Part shown: piece by piece, positions 28,943 through 39,006 of the stretch
How the letters are laid out: each line of letters opens with the position of its first letter
Numbering within the stretch: position 1 is the stretch's first letter
Assembly: GCA_965263105.1 (NCBI GenBank)
Contig: CBDHGL010000002.1
Coordinates: 868,001 to 932,000, forward strand
Length of the DNA stretch: 64,000 nucleotides
Origin: JBCCTX01 sp965263105
GTDB lineage: Bacteria; Bacteroidota; Bacteroidia; J057
Direction: 5' to 3'
Translations under genes and position numbers: made by a program
The notes under the pieces: model-generated
The model's input: the letters and a program-made list of their open reading frames with translations, nothing else
Told to the model about the DNA's origin: nothing
The model's database searches: none

Positions 28943-29824
28943 TTACGGCTTTTTCAAGCTCTCCAACTTAAGCGCTTGAATCCACTGGTGGATGCTATTT
29001 GCCATAAACTCGGGTTGACCTTCGTGGGGGAAGTGTCCCTCTTTTTCTACAAATAGGAGTTCTGACTTGCTCAGCATTTCATGAATCCGTTGGGGGATAC
29101 CCAATTGTGTCAAGGGGTCTTTCTCCCCATATATGAGTAAACTGGGCTTATCTTTAAGGTGCTTCTTAAAGGCCTGAGAGAGTTCCTCCATCATTTTGGA
29201 CTCTTCCCTCAAACTATATAGTAACTGGGTAATTCTTCTCCGCTTGTGGGGAGTGGAAAACAACTGTTCGTACTGCCTCTTTTCCTCCTGAGAGAGTTTT
29301 CTAGTGGTAATCCCCCTACTGAAAGTGGCTTTCGCTAAGAAGTTTGTTTGAGCATTTACCCATTGAAAGAGGCCACTACCTACCAAACTCAGCATCCTAT
29401 GAATCCGCTCATAGGTATAGCTGGGGAAAATAAGGGTATCGGTTAAAATGAGTCCCTGGAAAAGATTGGGATGCTCAGCTGCGACTCTAAATAGGGAAGG
29501 CCCTCCTGTATCGTGGCCTAAACCAATTATGTCGGTCAAATTTAGTCTGTGAATAAACTCCTGGAGGATATAGCTCTGGGTGAGAATACTATAATTTTGA
29601 CTAGGGACATCAGAAGACAAGCCAAAACCGAGGTAATCTAGGGCAATGCAACGGTAAAAGGGGCTCAAGATTTCGATAAATTTCCTAAACATAAAAGACG
29701 AGCCCAAGGCTGCATGACTAAAGAGAATAACAGGCCCTTTTCCTTCATCTACATAGTGAATGGAGTGTTGGCCTATATCTACCCATCGACTCTCAAATGG
29801 GAATAATTCTGTATGATATGACAT
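28943..29824 (-). CDS. Haloalkane-dehalogenase-like alpha/beta hydrolase
   Basis: I use ATG 29824 (MSYHTELFPFESRWVDIG); the frame is open to a TTG at 29890. The oxyanion segment is ILFSHAALGSSFMFRKF, and the elbow is IGLGHDTGGPSLF, where Asp rather than Ser is the nucleophile, as in haloalkane dehalogenases and epoxide hydrolases. LLIYGEKDPLTQ and GHFPHEGQPEF give the acid and the His. A cytosolic hydrolase, possibly acting on halides or epoxides; the substrate is not known. It lies 74 bp downstream of the Crp-type regulator gene, in the same direction. Confidence 0.75.
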   Translation of the reverse strand: MSYHTELFPFESRWVDIGQHSIHYVDEGKGPVILFSHAALGSSFMFRKFIEILSPFYRCIALDYLGFGLSSDVPSQNYSILTQSYILQEFIHRLNLTDIIGLGHDTGGPSLFRVAAEHPNLFQGLILTDTLIFPSYTYERIHRMLSLVGSGLFQWVNAQTNFLAKATFSRGITTRKLSQEEKRQYEQLFSTPHKRRRITQLLYSLREESKMMEELSQAFKKHLKDKPSLLIYGEKDPLTQLGIPQRIHEMLSKSELLFVEKEGHFPHEGQPEFMANSIHQWIQALKLESLKKP

Positions 29825-29898
29825 AAGACTTTTGTTTGATGTGTTACAAAAGTCTGGACCATATACGTAGTTCTTCTTGCCAATTGACAAGAAATGCC

Positions 29899-30462
29899 TC
29901 AGCTGATATTTTTCCGTATCCTGCTTAGTGAGGTATCAGTTATTCCCAAATACGTGGCCAAATACTTGAGGGGAATCTTTTGCATAAATTGGGGATCATC
30001 TAGCAGTTCTTTATACCGCTCTTCTGCGGATTTAGTCTGGAGAGTTAACATGCGTTCCATGAGCAAAACCATCCCTCTTTCGGCGAATTGTTGACCAAAC
30101 TTTCTATAGGCAGGATAAGAATCGTAAAGTTCTTCGAGTCGGGGTTTTTCTATAAGGAATACCTCACTCTCCTCAATTGCTTCGACATATTGTTTGGCTG
30201 GAGAACCTTGATAGAAAGACAACAGATCGGTGACGAACCAATGTTGAAAGGAAAACCAGGTAGTAATCTCCTGTCCTTTTTCATTGTAAAAGTAGACCCG
30301 GAAGGATCCTTTGTTGATAAAGGCGAGAAAGGAGGTTACTTCACCGGGCTGTACAAGCGTATCTCCTTTTTGCAGTGAGAGACTTTTATCAAAAGATTCC
30401 ACAAGCGGACCTAGCTCTATTCCCGGCAATTTATTTCGAAAGTAGTTGAGTAGGTTTTCCAT
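29899..30462 (-). CDS. Crp/Fnr family transcriptional regulator
   Basis: I start at ATG 30462 (MENLLNYFRNKLPG), giving about 187 residues. A cyclic-nucleotide-binding-like beta barrel (GDTLVQPGEVTSFLAFINKG) is followed by a long helix and a C-terminal helix-turn-helix (IPLKYLATYLGITDTSLSRI). This is the short Bacteroidota type with no iron-sulphur cysteines. It would control neighbouring genes; the hydrolase gene just downstream is a natural candidate. Only 13 bp separate it from the methyltransferase gene upstream. Confidence 0.85.
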   Translation of the reverse strand: MENLLNYFRNKLPGIELGPLVESFDKSLSLQKGDTLVQPGEVTSFLAFINKGSFRVYFYNEKGQEITTWFSFQHWFVTDLLSFYQGSPAKQYVEAIEESEVFLIEKPRLEELYDSYPAYRKFGQQFAERGMVLLMERMLTLQTKSAEERYKELLDDPQFMQKIPLKYLATYLGITDTSLSRIRKNIS

Positions 30463-30475
30463 GGAGACATCTGTC

Positions 30476-31237
30476 TTAATTAATCTGAGCAAATTCCATA
30501 TAGCCCTTGTAGGAGAATTTCTCTGTATCCTGCTCAAAAAATGGCTTCAATTGAGCATGGAGCCATTCCTCTATTTCTGATAGACGCTCGCCTTTTTGCA
30601 AGGCAGAAGTAATATTGCTTTGGGTGCAAAGATAACCCAGAAGCGCTTCTCGGGAAAGGTCCAGTTCGAATTGGACAGATTGGTTTCCCTGGTAGCTCAA
30701 GGGCGTACTTTCTTCCTCGATCAAATCAGCCAGCTTTTTAGCATTTCTTGCTGGCGTAGGAAAGCGTTCCCGATAGGGCCCCCTATACCATGGTTGAAAG
30801 CTGGGATTTTCTGCCATTTCCCCGGGAAACCACAGGTTGTATACACAAAGTAAGGCTCCAGGCGAGGCAATTCGGCACAGTTCTATGAAAAAGGCGCGAT
30901 AATCAAACCAGTGAAAGGCCATGCTAGTGGTAATCAGATCCACGGAGTGAGAGTCCAGTCCAGTTTGTTCAGCTGCTGCCTCCAGGAAAGTTATTGTGGG
31001 ATAAGTCTCTTGAGCAACTTGCAACATCCCTGGGGATATATCTATGCCGATAGTTTCGTCAGCGAGTTTTTGTAAGGGGCTTGTTGAATGTCCGGTTCCA
31101 CACCCAATATCTAATGCCTTTCTTACCTTAGAGTACGTTCCCAGTTGTTCTTGTATGAGGGGAATAAGGTGATGATGGACTTTTGGGCGATACAGGTGAT
31201 ACCGTTGGGCTTGTTCATAGCCTTCAAAATGCCTCAT
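30476..31237 (-). CDS. Class I SAM-dependent methyltransferase
   Basis: I start at ATG 31237 (MRHFEGYEQAQRYH) rather than at an upstream TTG. Motif I is ALDIGCGTGHSTSPL, the acidic loop is ETIGIDISPGML, and SMAFHWFDYRAFF follows, as in UbiE/COQ5-like methyltransferases of the type-11 family. The protein has about 253 residues and is cytosolic. The methyl acceptor is not known. It lies 13 bp before the Crp-type regulator, so the two are probably cotranscribed. Confidence 0.82.
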   Translation of the reverse strand: MRHFEGYEQAQRYHLYRPKVHHHLIPLIQEQLGTYSKVRKALDIGCGTGHSTSPLQKLADETIGIDISPGMLQVAQETYPTITFLEAAAEQTGLDSHSVDLITTSMAFHWFDYRAFFIELCRIASPGALLCVYNLWFPGEMAENPSFQPWYRGPYRERFPTPARNAKKLADLIEEESTPLSYQGNQSVQFELDLSREALLGYLCTQSNITSALQKGERLSEIEEWLHAQLKPFFEQDTEKFSYKGYMEFAQIN

Positions 31238-31313
31238 GTTTTTCTTTAAGAGAGACAAAATAGACAAAAGGGTCCAAAACTATTTATCTCTCAACACGCA
31301 TTCCTTATCACTC

Positions 31314-32021
31314 TCACAGCTTTCTCCTTTGCTCGACGGTAATCTCAGATCCTTCGGCCAACATGATGGAGGTGGGAGCTTGTTGGTTTAGGAAGGAAAA
31401 CTTTTCTCCATACACCTGGCCGAAGTCCACCATGATATGGTGATGATGAATCGGATAACATTCCCAAGTGGGATGGGTAACCTGGTATTCAAAGGTCGTC
31501 TGTTCATTTACCCGGCTATAGCCCCAGTAGTGCTCGGTGATAAACTCCGTTTCACTGCCTGATTCAATGGGATGAGAATGGGGATCTGCCAATACCTGAA
31601 ACAGTTGCTGCTCCTCTTTTTCATACCAGGCATAGGAAATGACCTGGCCCTCTGGGGTATCTTCCCAGATGTGACTCATGGGACGCGTGACATAGTGCTC
31701 CATGTATATTGTATTGGCCACCCAACTCAAAGCCGCTCGGGGGACAATTTCTTTGATGAATACACAACGCCCCTTCTCCATTCTTTTTCTGCTTTGTATC
31801 GAACATAGAAGCGCAGATTTACCTCTTCGAAATGAACATGAAAGGGCACTTTTATCCCTAACAAGCGGGTATTGAGAAAGCGGAAGCCCACCAAGCTTAC
31901 ATAATTCCGTCCCTCCCAGGTATCTAGCTCCGTTTTAGCCGGGACATAGGCTTGGAGCAAGTCTGGATCTACCTCATAGTTTACGATCAATAACTTTCCA
32001 TTCCGCTTTGAGAAAACTCAT
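31314..32021 (-). CDS. DUF2071 family protein, broken by two frameshifts
   Basis: The start ATG at 32021 opens MSFLKAEWK, the usual DUF2071 beginning, but the frame is lost at the AAA run (31995-31997). Restoring bases there gives EWKKLLIVNYEVDPDLLQAYVP. A second break near 31758-31763 (one T missing) separates KEWRRGVVY from FIKEIVPRAALSWVANTIYMEHY. The rebuilt protein has about 236 residues and matches the whole family. No enzymatic role is established for DUF2071. The two breaks sit at short runs and look like the other indels in this window. Confidence 0.82.
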
Positions 32022-32349
32022 GTTATATTGTATTTTGTTTAACTATGAGGTCATTTAAAGTTTTTGAAAAAAACTTTAATAGGTCATTTTTTAATCTATT
32101 TCATACTTTTTATTCGGTGTCTGTCTGTGTTTTAGGGTCCTTGAGCCCTTCGGGGTTAGTTCGGGTTCTGCTTATCTTCAATGGTCCTCATGAGCCCTTC
32201 GGGGTTCTTGATGAAAAGTATGGCAAAAATCAAGTACACGAAGTCTCACGAATGCCTTTAAAAACTATGAGACCATGAGTAAAATTCCAACCAAGGCCTA
32301 CACACTTGCCATCCGCCGCACCGAATTTTTGAAAAATTAAAAACTTTAA
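32022..32349. other. 328-bp intergenic region with repeats
   Basis: GAGCCCTTCGGGGTT occurs twice (about 32143 and 32196). The segment 32158-32211 is an inverted copy of 33542-33595. Short inverted TCATTTAAAGTTT (32049) and AAACTTTAAATGA (32340) flank the region. A 21-codon frame at 32275 is too short to call. No gene is seen. Confidence 0.6.
32158..32211 (-). repeat. Short inverted repeat element, copy 1
   Basis: Read on the minus strand this is GAACCCCGAAGGGCTCATGA followed by GGACCATTGAAGATAAGCAG, and it matches 33542-33595 on the plus strand with a few differences. The two copies face each other across the DUF1080 gene. Confidence 0.65.
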
Positions 32350-33090
32350 ATGAGTTCAATAAAAAACAAATCTTCGCATATGATTCCTAATCCCAAGCCT
32401 TCTCCCCAGTGTTATTCTCGGAATTTCCTTATGCTGGTCCTAATTTTTGCCATGAGTACCAGCATGGCGCAGGAGTCCTCAGTCCAACTTTTTAATGGAA
32501 AGGATTTAACCGGCTGGCATATGGATGTACCCGCACTTGATACGGCACCAGAACTGCGCAAACCCTTCTTGGTCAGAGACGGAAAACTAGTTAGCCTGGG
32601 GGAACCCCGCGGGCATCTCATCACGGATTCGCAATACGAAAACTACCGCCTGAAGGTCAAATACCGCTTTGTCGGAGAACCTGGGAATTGTGGGGTGTTG
32701 GTCCATGCTTCTACCCCTCGCTCCTTGTACAAGATGTTCCCCAAGTCCATTGAAGTCCAGATGATGCATGAAAATGCGGGGGACTTTTGGTGTATCGTGG
32801 AAAATATTGAGGTCCCAAATATGGTGGAAAGGAGAGGTCCCAAAGACAAATGGGGAATCACCGAAGGGAAAAAGCGAAGGATTCTCAACCTGACAGATGG
32901 CTCTGAAAAACCGCTAGGGGAGTGGAATGAAATGCAGATTGAGTGTAAGGCTGATACGGTGAAAGTATGGGTGAATGGCGACCTGGTCAATCACGGCTTC
33001 AATAGCACAGCACGAAAGGGGCAAATAGCCATCCAGGCCGAAGGAGCCGAGGTGGAGTTTGCGTATGTGGAGTTGGAAAAGGTTAGATAG
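32350..33090 (+). CDS. DUF1080 (3-keto-disaccharide hydrolase-like) secreted protein
   Basis: A 246-residue protein. A signal peptide runs to about residue 40 (FLMLVLIFAMSTSMAQE); an inner ATG (32380) is another possible start. The DUF1080 lamin-G-like fold begins at VQLFNGKDLTGWHMD, with the conserved YRLKVKYRFVGEPGNCGVLVHAS and EVQMMHENAGDFW. Family members act on sugars, in some cases as 3-keto-glucoside hydrolases. It is exported to the periplasm. With the neighbouring Gfo/Idh/MocA gene and the two dehydrogenase-cytochrome proteins it suggests oxidation and breakdown of a glycoside, which is inference. Confidence 0.85.
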   Translation: MSSIKNKSSHMIPNPKPSPQCYSRNFLMLVLIFAMSTSMAQESSVQLFNGKDLTGWHMDVPALDTAPELRKPFLVRDGKLVSLGEPRGHLITDSQYENYRLKVKYRFVGEPGNCGVLVHASTPRSLYKMFPKSIEVQMMHENAGDFWCIVENIEVPNMVERRGPKDKWGITEGKKRRILNLTDGSEKPLGEWNEMQIECKADTVKVWVNGDLVNHGFNSTARKGQIAIQAEGAEVEFAYVELEKVR

Positions 33091-33541
33091 TCGACAGTCC
33101 ACAGAAATGAGAGAGAAGAGAGGAGAAATGAAAAATTGAAAATTAAGGAGTCTAGGGAAATTACCCTTTGACCTATGCTCCTGTCGGCTTGTTGCTCTCT
33201 CCTCAAACCTTGTAGAGCGGCCTAGAAATAGCTTTTCTGTGAAAAAATGCACGTTCCACTGCCCCCCCTTTAGGGCCCAAATGAGTCCTGAAAGGACGAC
33301 ATGTCATCAGGTGGGGGAGTTATCCAAGGATATAATCCCCTAATCCGTACTCTCTCAAGGAACCCCCTCTGACTCCCCCTTAGAAATGGGGAGAAAGGGG
33401 TAAACCTTGGCGAAATCAAGCTGATTTCCTGGGTCGTTTCCGGACCCCTTTTGAGTTTCCCCTAGGAGGGGAAAAAAGGGAAACGGGGATGCAGCGGAAG
33501 GGTACAAAAAGGCGAATAAATAAGAAATTCTATTTTAACGA

Positions 33542-33595
33542 CTGAACCCCGAAGGGCTCATGAAGACCACTGAAAATAAGCAGAGACCCGAATAA
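33542..33595 (+). repeat. Short inverted repeat element, copy 2
   Basis: GAACCCCGAAGGGCTCATGA and the following AGACCACTGAAAATAAGCAG match the minus strand of 32158-32211. It interrupts the sequence that at 22567-22580 joins TTTAACGACTG directly to the 77-bp repeat, as if this about 50-bp unit had been inserted there. Confidence 0.65.
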
Positions 33596-33671
33596 AAAAG
33601 AACATGAAAAAAAGAATGAACTTTATTCGTCTGAATATCAAAGTAAAGAAGTTTAAAAACTTTCCTGACAG
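33595..33671 (+). repeat. 77-bp direct repeat, copy B
   Basis: Identical by eye to 22577-22653 over the full length. It lies in the gap before the convergent Gfo/Idh/MocA gene, ending 12 bp from its stop. Confidence 0.8.
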
Positions 33672-33683
33672 TACTATGAACCA

Positions 33684-34841
33684 TTAACCTACCTTCACCC
33701 ACCGCTCTTCCCGATGACTCTGAAGAATAGCCTCACAAAGTTGTACCTCATGGTGTCCTTCCTCAAAGGTTGGATAGGCCACTTCTTCCCTAGATTGCTT
33801 ATGTTGTATGGCCTCATAAAATGCCCGAAAACACTGCTTAAAGCTATCAGGAAAACCTTCATTATGACCTCCTGGGTAATTGACAAAATGGGCGGCATGG
33901 GAAGATACCAGTCCGGGATCTTTGATTAAGAGGCGATTGGCCTCGTTACGCTCTCCGAGCCACAATTCGTTAGGGGACTCGCTGTTCCAAGCCAGGGATT
34001 GTTGGCTGCCAGCAATTTCGTAGCGTACACAGTTTTTTCTCCCAGCCGTGACCTGCGAAACCCAGAGTTGGCCCTTGGCGCCATTGCTAAAGCGAAAAAG
34101 CACGCTACCTGCATCTTCGGTGTGGATGGGAATTTCCTCTCTGTCTATGGGCTTTTCTTGCTTTCCGGCAAAGGTCTTTATTTCCCCCAAAGGACGTTTG
34201 CGGGTAGAGTGTACGGTTTGTAGGTCTGCAAAAACGGCCTGTACTTTCAAACCGGAAATGGTGGTGATCAGATCCATCCAATGGGTACCTATGTCCGCTA
34301 TAGCCCGCAAGGCTCCGCTTTGATCGGTCAAAACCCGCCAGTTGTAATCCGTATCGTACATCAACCAATCTTGAACGTAGCTCCCCACAACGGAGAATAT
34401 TTCTCCTAATTTCCCCTCCCTCACCTGGTTTTTTGCCTCTATATTAAGGGGGTAGTATCGAATATTGTAGCACACCCCTGCCTGAAGCCCGGATTGTTGG
34501 GCTATTTGTACCAGCTCTTGGCTTTCCTCACTCGTCATCGCCAAGGGCTTCTCACACAGGACATGCTTTCCTGCGAGTAGGGCGGCTTTGGCCATTTCGA
34601 AATGAAGAACATTGGGGGTAGCAATATGGACGGATTGAACCTCCGGATCCGCCAGAATTTCCTGGAAACTCTGGTAGGCTTTAGCCAGTCCCAACGCCGC
34701 TCGGGCTTTTTCCGATTTTTCCGGGCTACTGCCCAAAATGCCTTTTACCCGAATTCCTAAGCGAACGAGAGCTTCTACATGGACAGGCCCGATGAATCCG
34801 GTTCCTGCAACTGCGGTAGTAATAGTTGAGAACTTAGGCAT
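33684..34841 (-). CDS. Gfo/Idh/MocA family oxidoreductase
   Basis: A 385-residue NAD(P)-dependent oxidoreductase. The N-terminal Rossmann domain has TAVAGTGFIGPVHVEAL, then VHIATPNVLHFEMAKAAL and HVLCEKPLAMTSEES, the EKP motif of the family with the catalytic Lys. The C-terminal alpha/beta domain (from about 130) includes DIGTHWMDL, with the usual Asp and His. It oxidises or reduces a sugar, inositol or derivative in the cytosol. It lies 23 bp downstream of the dehydrogenase-cytochrome gene and in the same direction, so the two are likely one operon for sugar catabolism. Confidence 0.9.
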   Translation of the reverse strand: MPKFSTITTAVAGTGFIGPVHVEALVRLGIRVKGILGSSPEKSEKARAALGLAKAYQSFQEILADPEVQSVHIATPNVLHFEMAKAALLAGKHVLCEKPLAMTSEESQELVQIAQQSGLQAGVCYNIRYYPLNIEAKNQVREGKLGEIFSVVGSYVQDWLMYDTDYNWRVLTDQSGALRAIADIGTHWMDLITTISGLKVQAVFADLQTVHSTRKRPLGEIKTFAGKQEKPIDREEIPIHTEDAGSVLFRFSNGAKGQLWVSQVTAGRKNCVRYEIAGSQQSLAWNSESPNELWLGERNEANRLLIKDPGLVSSHAAHFVNYPGGHNEGFPDSFKQCFRAFYEAIQHKQSREEVAYPTFEEGHHEVQLCEAILQSHREERWVKVG

Positions 34842-34864
34842 CTTTTTGGGACTATTTTTTATTC

Positions 34865-37800
34865 TTACCGAAAAGGATGCTCCTTCAACAGCTCCTCAGG
34901 CGTATAGAAACCCTTCTTGTCCTCAATCGCTTCCCGAATATGGAATACCTGATCTCCCCGAATGGTCGAGGCCTGGTTGCCAAAAGCATTGCGGACATAG
35001 GTCAAAACAGCCGCCAATTCATTATCAGATAATTGTCCTTCATGGGGGGTCATGGGAACGGCACCGGGATATTTTTTCCCTTTGACTTCGATGGGACCCA
35101 TAAGTCCCTTCAGGCTCAATTTGATGAGCCGGTCCGGGTCTTCCAATACCCAACGCGTACCTGCTAGGGGCGGAAAGCCCGCCGCTTCCAAGCCTTTTCC
35201 ATCTGCCTGATGACAAGTGGCGCAAAGGCCTTCACGCTCGTAGATGGCCTTTCCTGTAATGAATTGCTCTCTTTCTGAGCCTGTTAGGTGGGTTTTGATT
35301 TCTCCCCTAGTCCGAGTTTCCAAGCGCTCTCCATTGATATGGGCCAAGGCAGTGGCATGGGCATTGACGATCCAGGGATCCATGGGTTGCTGTGCGGCAG
35401 TGGTCAGGATGGGAATCCCTTCTTCCTTATCTAGCCAGGAGGCAGTGGTGATCGCTTCCAGGCGAACCCGGCCCTCTGCATCCTTTAGCAGCTTCTGTAA
35501 GCAGGGCCGCTTGGTCTGCTATTTGGTGCCCTCCATAACGGAGGACTCGAACGGCGGCAGACCGAGCCCGAAAATCTTCTGCTTTGAGGAGCTTACGCAG
35601 CAGCTCTTCATCAATCTGATTGAGTCCCCAGCTTACCCACAGACCTTCCAGGAGGTGGTGCTCATACCTGGGATCAGAAGTATCCAGGTTTTCAAGCCAC
35701 GTTGACATAGCCGTCATCACCTCAGCAGGATCATGTTCTCTCAACTCTCTTCGGCTCCGGTACCTAGTACGGTACTCTGGGAGCAATAGGTTACCCAGTA
35801 GCGTCTCTATACTCGCTCCATCGACCTCCGCAGGCTCAACCAAGGGTCTTCCAGGGTAGGTGATGCGATATATACGCCCATGGACATGGTCGCGGAGGGG
35901 ATCTCGTGCATTGTGCTGCATGTGCCCGATCAGTACGTTGTGCCAATCCAGGAAATAGAGGGAACCATCTGGAGCAAACTCCATATCGACCGGGCGGAAG
36001 TTGCGGTCGTCCCCTACGACCAAGTCTAACTGATGCTCACTGTAGTAGCCCGTTCCATCGTCTTCCCAGGAATGCATTTTCATCCCCAAAAAGCCTATGG
36101 TATTGTTGATTAACATATGACCCTGAACTTCATCGGGGAAGTGCCGACTGGAGACAAACTCCAAACCCGAAGTAGGGCGAACCCGATGGGCGTCTTCGAT
36201 GAGGTTATAGGACTTGTGGGTGGCTACCCCATAGCGAGACTTTACCGAACCCGGCATCATCCATCGGACATCTGGACCGGAGGTTTCGGCAAAAAAGTTC
36301 TGTCCCCACTCGTCAAAGGCTATTCCCCAGGGATTTGGAATGGGGAGTTGCGCGGTTCGTTCGAGGTGTCTCCTTTGAGGGGAATATCTCATAAAGCCTC
36401 CATTCGTCCCACGAACAGGACCATAGGGTGTTTCTACATTGGTATGGAGAAAAACGCCCTCCCCCATGTAAATAGCTCCCGATGGGTCGGCACAAAAAGC
36501 CGAAATCACGTGGTGGGTATCGTGGTCATCAAAGCCACTGAGGATAATTTCCTTGGAATCGTACTTGTCATCCCCATCTTCATCTTTCAGCAATACCAAG
36601 TTGGTTCCCTGCGAAACATAAACCCCTTCTGGCGCGAACTCAAAGCCTACAGGTAAATGCAAGTCATCGGCAAATGTGGTCTGTTTGTCTGCCTTGCCAT
36701 CTCCATCGGTGTCTTCGAGAATGATGAGTTTATCCTCAGGCTTTTTATCTCCTGGGCGATAGTGGGGGTAGCTGGGTATTACTGCCACCCAAAGTCGGCC
36801 TTTGTTATCAAAAGACATCTGAACGGGATTGGCCAAGTCATTGAACTCTTCTTCTGTGGCAAACTGCTCTATTTTATACCCTGATGCCACCGTTAGTTTA
36901 TTCAAGGCCTCCTCCCCATATAGGTATTCCGGGTTGCCGTTTTTCATGTTATCAGCCTTGAAATTGGTTTCGACGGCTGGTAAGACATGGGTCTCTGCAT
37001 CAGCGCTTTCCAGGTCAAAGCCCTCCCCTTGAGTAGCAGCCCAGATGGCCTGGTCCCGATTGGCGGTCATTTCCCGAATTTTTTTCAATTCATCGGGATA
37101 ATTATCTGGACCAAAGGGATTATAACGACGGCCGTATACGTGAACCCCGTTAGGGATTTTGAAATCGTTGTGCCACATCCAGTTCTTCTCCATCACTGCG
37201 GCATGGATCAACTCCTTTTGACTAGCTGCCGATGCCCCCTTTCTGCCAAAGCTTTTGTCGGCTAGAACGGGAGCTAATTTTGCATAACCCGCATCGGTCA
37301 ATTGAAAGCCATCTTGTGTAAGAGCGCCTCTATTGGAACTAAACCATTTTTGTGTAGGGGAAAATAGGTCAACAAAGTGAACATTGTTTGCTGAGGCTAC
37401 TTCTTCTATCGCTTGACTGTACATAGCCAGGTTTTGGTTTTCTACTTTCCCATCGGGAAGGTCCATCTGATCGGAAAGGTCTTCGAAAGCTATGGGACTG
37501 ACCAGAGCCAGTTGGGGAGCCGAGCTGTCATTGTATTGCTGAGCAAGCGTATGTTTCACGAAGGCGTCTAATTCTCCTTTGAAGTTTTCCAACCCTGCCT
37601 CTCCCTGGAAGGATTCGTTGTATCCAAAAAAGGCGAGGATAACATCCGCTCCCAGTCGCTTCAGCCATTCATCGGGATACTCAAAATGTCCTTGACTTCC
37701 AGAAGGGGTAGCTAGTTCAGTTTGGAAGGTATCCGCTCCTGGAAAAGCCCAAGGGGTTTCTCGACCGGGATGAGGACGAAAGCCCGGAGTGTTTCCTCCG

Positions 37801-38060
37801 TCGCACATATTGCGGATGACTAGCTGTTGGTCTGGGTAACGCATGTGCATTTCCGTTTCAAAATGCCCAAAGTTCATCATACGCGAGCCCAGGTTATTCC
37901 CGACGAGCACGATATGGGCTTGGTCCTCAACCTTCAATAGGGTCGGAGGGTCAGAGGGGCCGCAATGGGTAGTGCACATCAGCAGAAAAAGGAGAAAAAA
38001 GGCTTGAGGGAAATTTGTGGCAGAAAAGTTAGTTGGGGAAAAATACTTCTTTGAGTCCAT
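34865..38060 (-). CDS. SGNH-PVC-type dehydrogenase-cytochrome c lipoprotein; one frameshift
   Basis: About 1064 residues once a frameshift near 35480-35487 is repaired (the text then reads AAKDAEGRVRLEAITTASW). The lipoprotein signal ends at MCTTHC. Residues about 50-290 form an SGNH-like domain (HIVLVGNNLGSRM), and about 390-800 a membrane-bound-dehydrogenase propeller (QMSFDNKGRLWVAVIPSYPH). HEAT-like helices follow, and the C-terminal cytochrome c carries CATCHQADGKG. The SGNH nucleophile is not obvious: GNNLGSR replaces GDS. It should act on the cell surface or in the periplasm, oxidising a sugar and passing electrons on. Related to the protein at 22667-26542 but with a different N-terminal domain. 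Confidence 0.82.
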
Positions 38061-38100
38061 ACGAGTAGATTGGCAAGTTGAATGGGATTAGTTGATAGAA

Positions 38101-38128
38101 GTTAGTCGACAGTCCACAGTCCACGGTA
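38101..38128. repeat. Dispersed intergenic repeat copy
   Basis: TTAGTCGACAGTCCACAGTC and the following CACGG form another copy of the family also present at 16701, 18858, 19045, 33089, 44062, 46441 and 46485. Confidence 0.6.
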
Positions 38129-38211
38129 TACAGTAATAACACGCCAAATGGGATCGGGATCGGCCGATATTAGAGTAAATTAGGGAAAAAGGTCCAACTA
38201 TGGAAACTCAA

Positions 38212-38622
38212 TTAAATCCCGTTCCCAAATTCTCTTACCAAGCGCTCCAGCATTTCAACAGTCATGGGCTTTTGTTCATAGCTGCTGATTAAGTTGTAGG
38301 ATTGGGCTTGTTTGAGATCGGAAGGGTTGGAGGAGGTAGTGAGGATAACAAGGGAGACGCCACGATCGATCAGGCTTTCCAGGAGGTGTGAATATTTGTC
38401 GATAAACTCAAAGCCGTTGTATCGGGGCATATTGATGTCTAAAAAAATCAGGCTGGGATTGATTTCTTGCGCTTCCTTGAGTCTACACAATTGCTGGTAG
38501 CCCTCCTCAATGTTTCGGGCTTTGAGGATTCTTTGAGTAAGGTGTAAGTCCTCGATTAGGTATTCGTGGAAGTAATTGACCGACATTTCGTCGTCAATTA
38601 GGAGTATATATTCAAAACTCAT
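38212..38622 (-). CDS. Single-domain response regulator (CheY-like)
   Basis: I start at ATG 38622 (MSFEYILLIDDEMSVN), giving about 136 residues. The receiver fold is complete: the DDE acidic pair in LLIDDE, the phosphoacceptor Asp in LIFLDINMP, the Ser/Thr in ILTTSS and the Lys in QKPMT. There is no output domain. It would be phosphorylated by a histidine kinase encoded elsewhere and act by contact with a partner. Stand-alone gene; 151 bp of DNA with a dispersed GTCGACAGTCCACAG repeat separate it from the gene at 34865-38060. Confidence 0.88.
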   Translation of the reverse strand: MSFEYILLIDDEMSVNYFHEYLIEDLHLTQRILKARNIEEGYQQLCRLKEAQEINPSLIFLDINMPRYNGFEFIDKYSHLLESLIDRGVSLVILTTSSNPSDLKQAQSYNLISSYEQKPMTVEMLERLVREFGNGI

Positions 38623-38922
38623 GATGCGCAATCCCTCTTATCTCACTTTACGTGCCTTAAATTACAAAAATTTTTTAGCCATATAATACAAATTGGGTTC
38701 AATGTTTTGCCATTTATCGAGATATATACTCCGATTACTTTTTTTTGTTGGGTTGGGAAGGGAATAATTGTAAAATTTTGGAGGGAGGAACTACTAAACT
38801 AAGGAATTTGGATGTGGCATTAAGGAGGATAAAATTTGTTAATGAGAAATTCTTCTCCTAACTTTGCCGAACTCATTCGTATAGCTGGATTCTTTGTTTA
38901 GACATAGAAATCAGCGGATCAA

Positions 38923-38997
38923 GGGAGATTAGCTCAGTTGGTTCAGAGCACCTGCCTTACAAGCAGGGGGCCACAGGTTCGAGTCCTGTATCTCCCA
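38923..38997 (+). tRNA. tRNA-Val (anticodon TAC)
   Basis: The acceptor arms GGGAGAT (38923-38929) and ATCTCCC (38990-38996) pair fully. The D-arm is TAGCTCAGTTGGTTCAGAGCA. The anticodon arm CCTGC-CTTACAA-GCAGG has anticodon TAC. The T-arm is CACAGGTTCGAGTCCTGT. No CCA is encoded. Length is 75 with the discriminator base. Confidence 0.97.
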
Positions 38998-39006
38998 CAT
39001 TAATTT

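Larger units (their letters stand above)
33091..33683. other. 593-bp intergenic region rich in repeats
   Basis: It starts with a dispersed GTCGACAGTCCACAG copy (33089-33103). Near 33362 is ACCCCCTCTGACTCCCCCTT, an inverted copy of the motif at 19455-19480. It then carries the two repeat elements listed separately (33542-33595 and 33595-33671). No gene is supported; the open frames on either strand look like chance. Confidence 0.6.

Noticed and set aside
32275..32340. 21-codon frame before the DUF1080 gene
   Set aside because: Too short and without a clear ribosome site; no homology I recognise.
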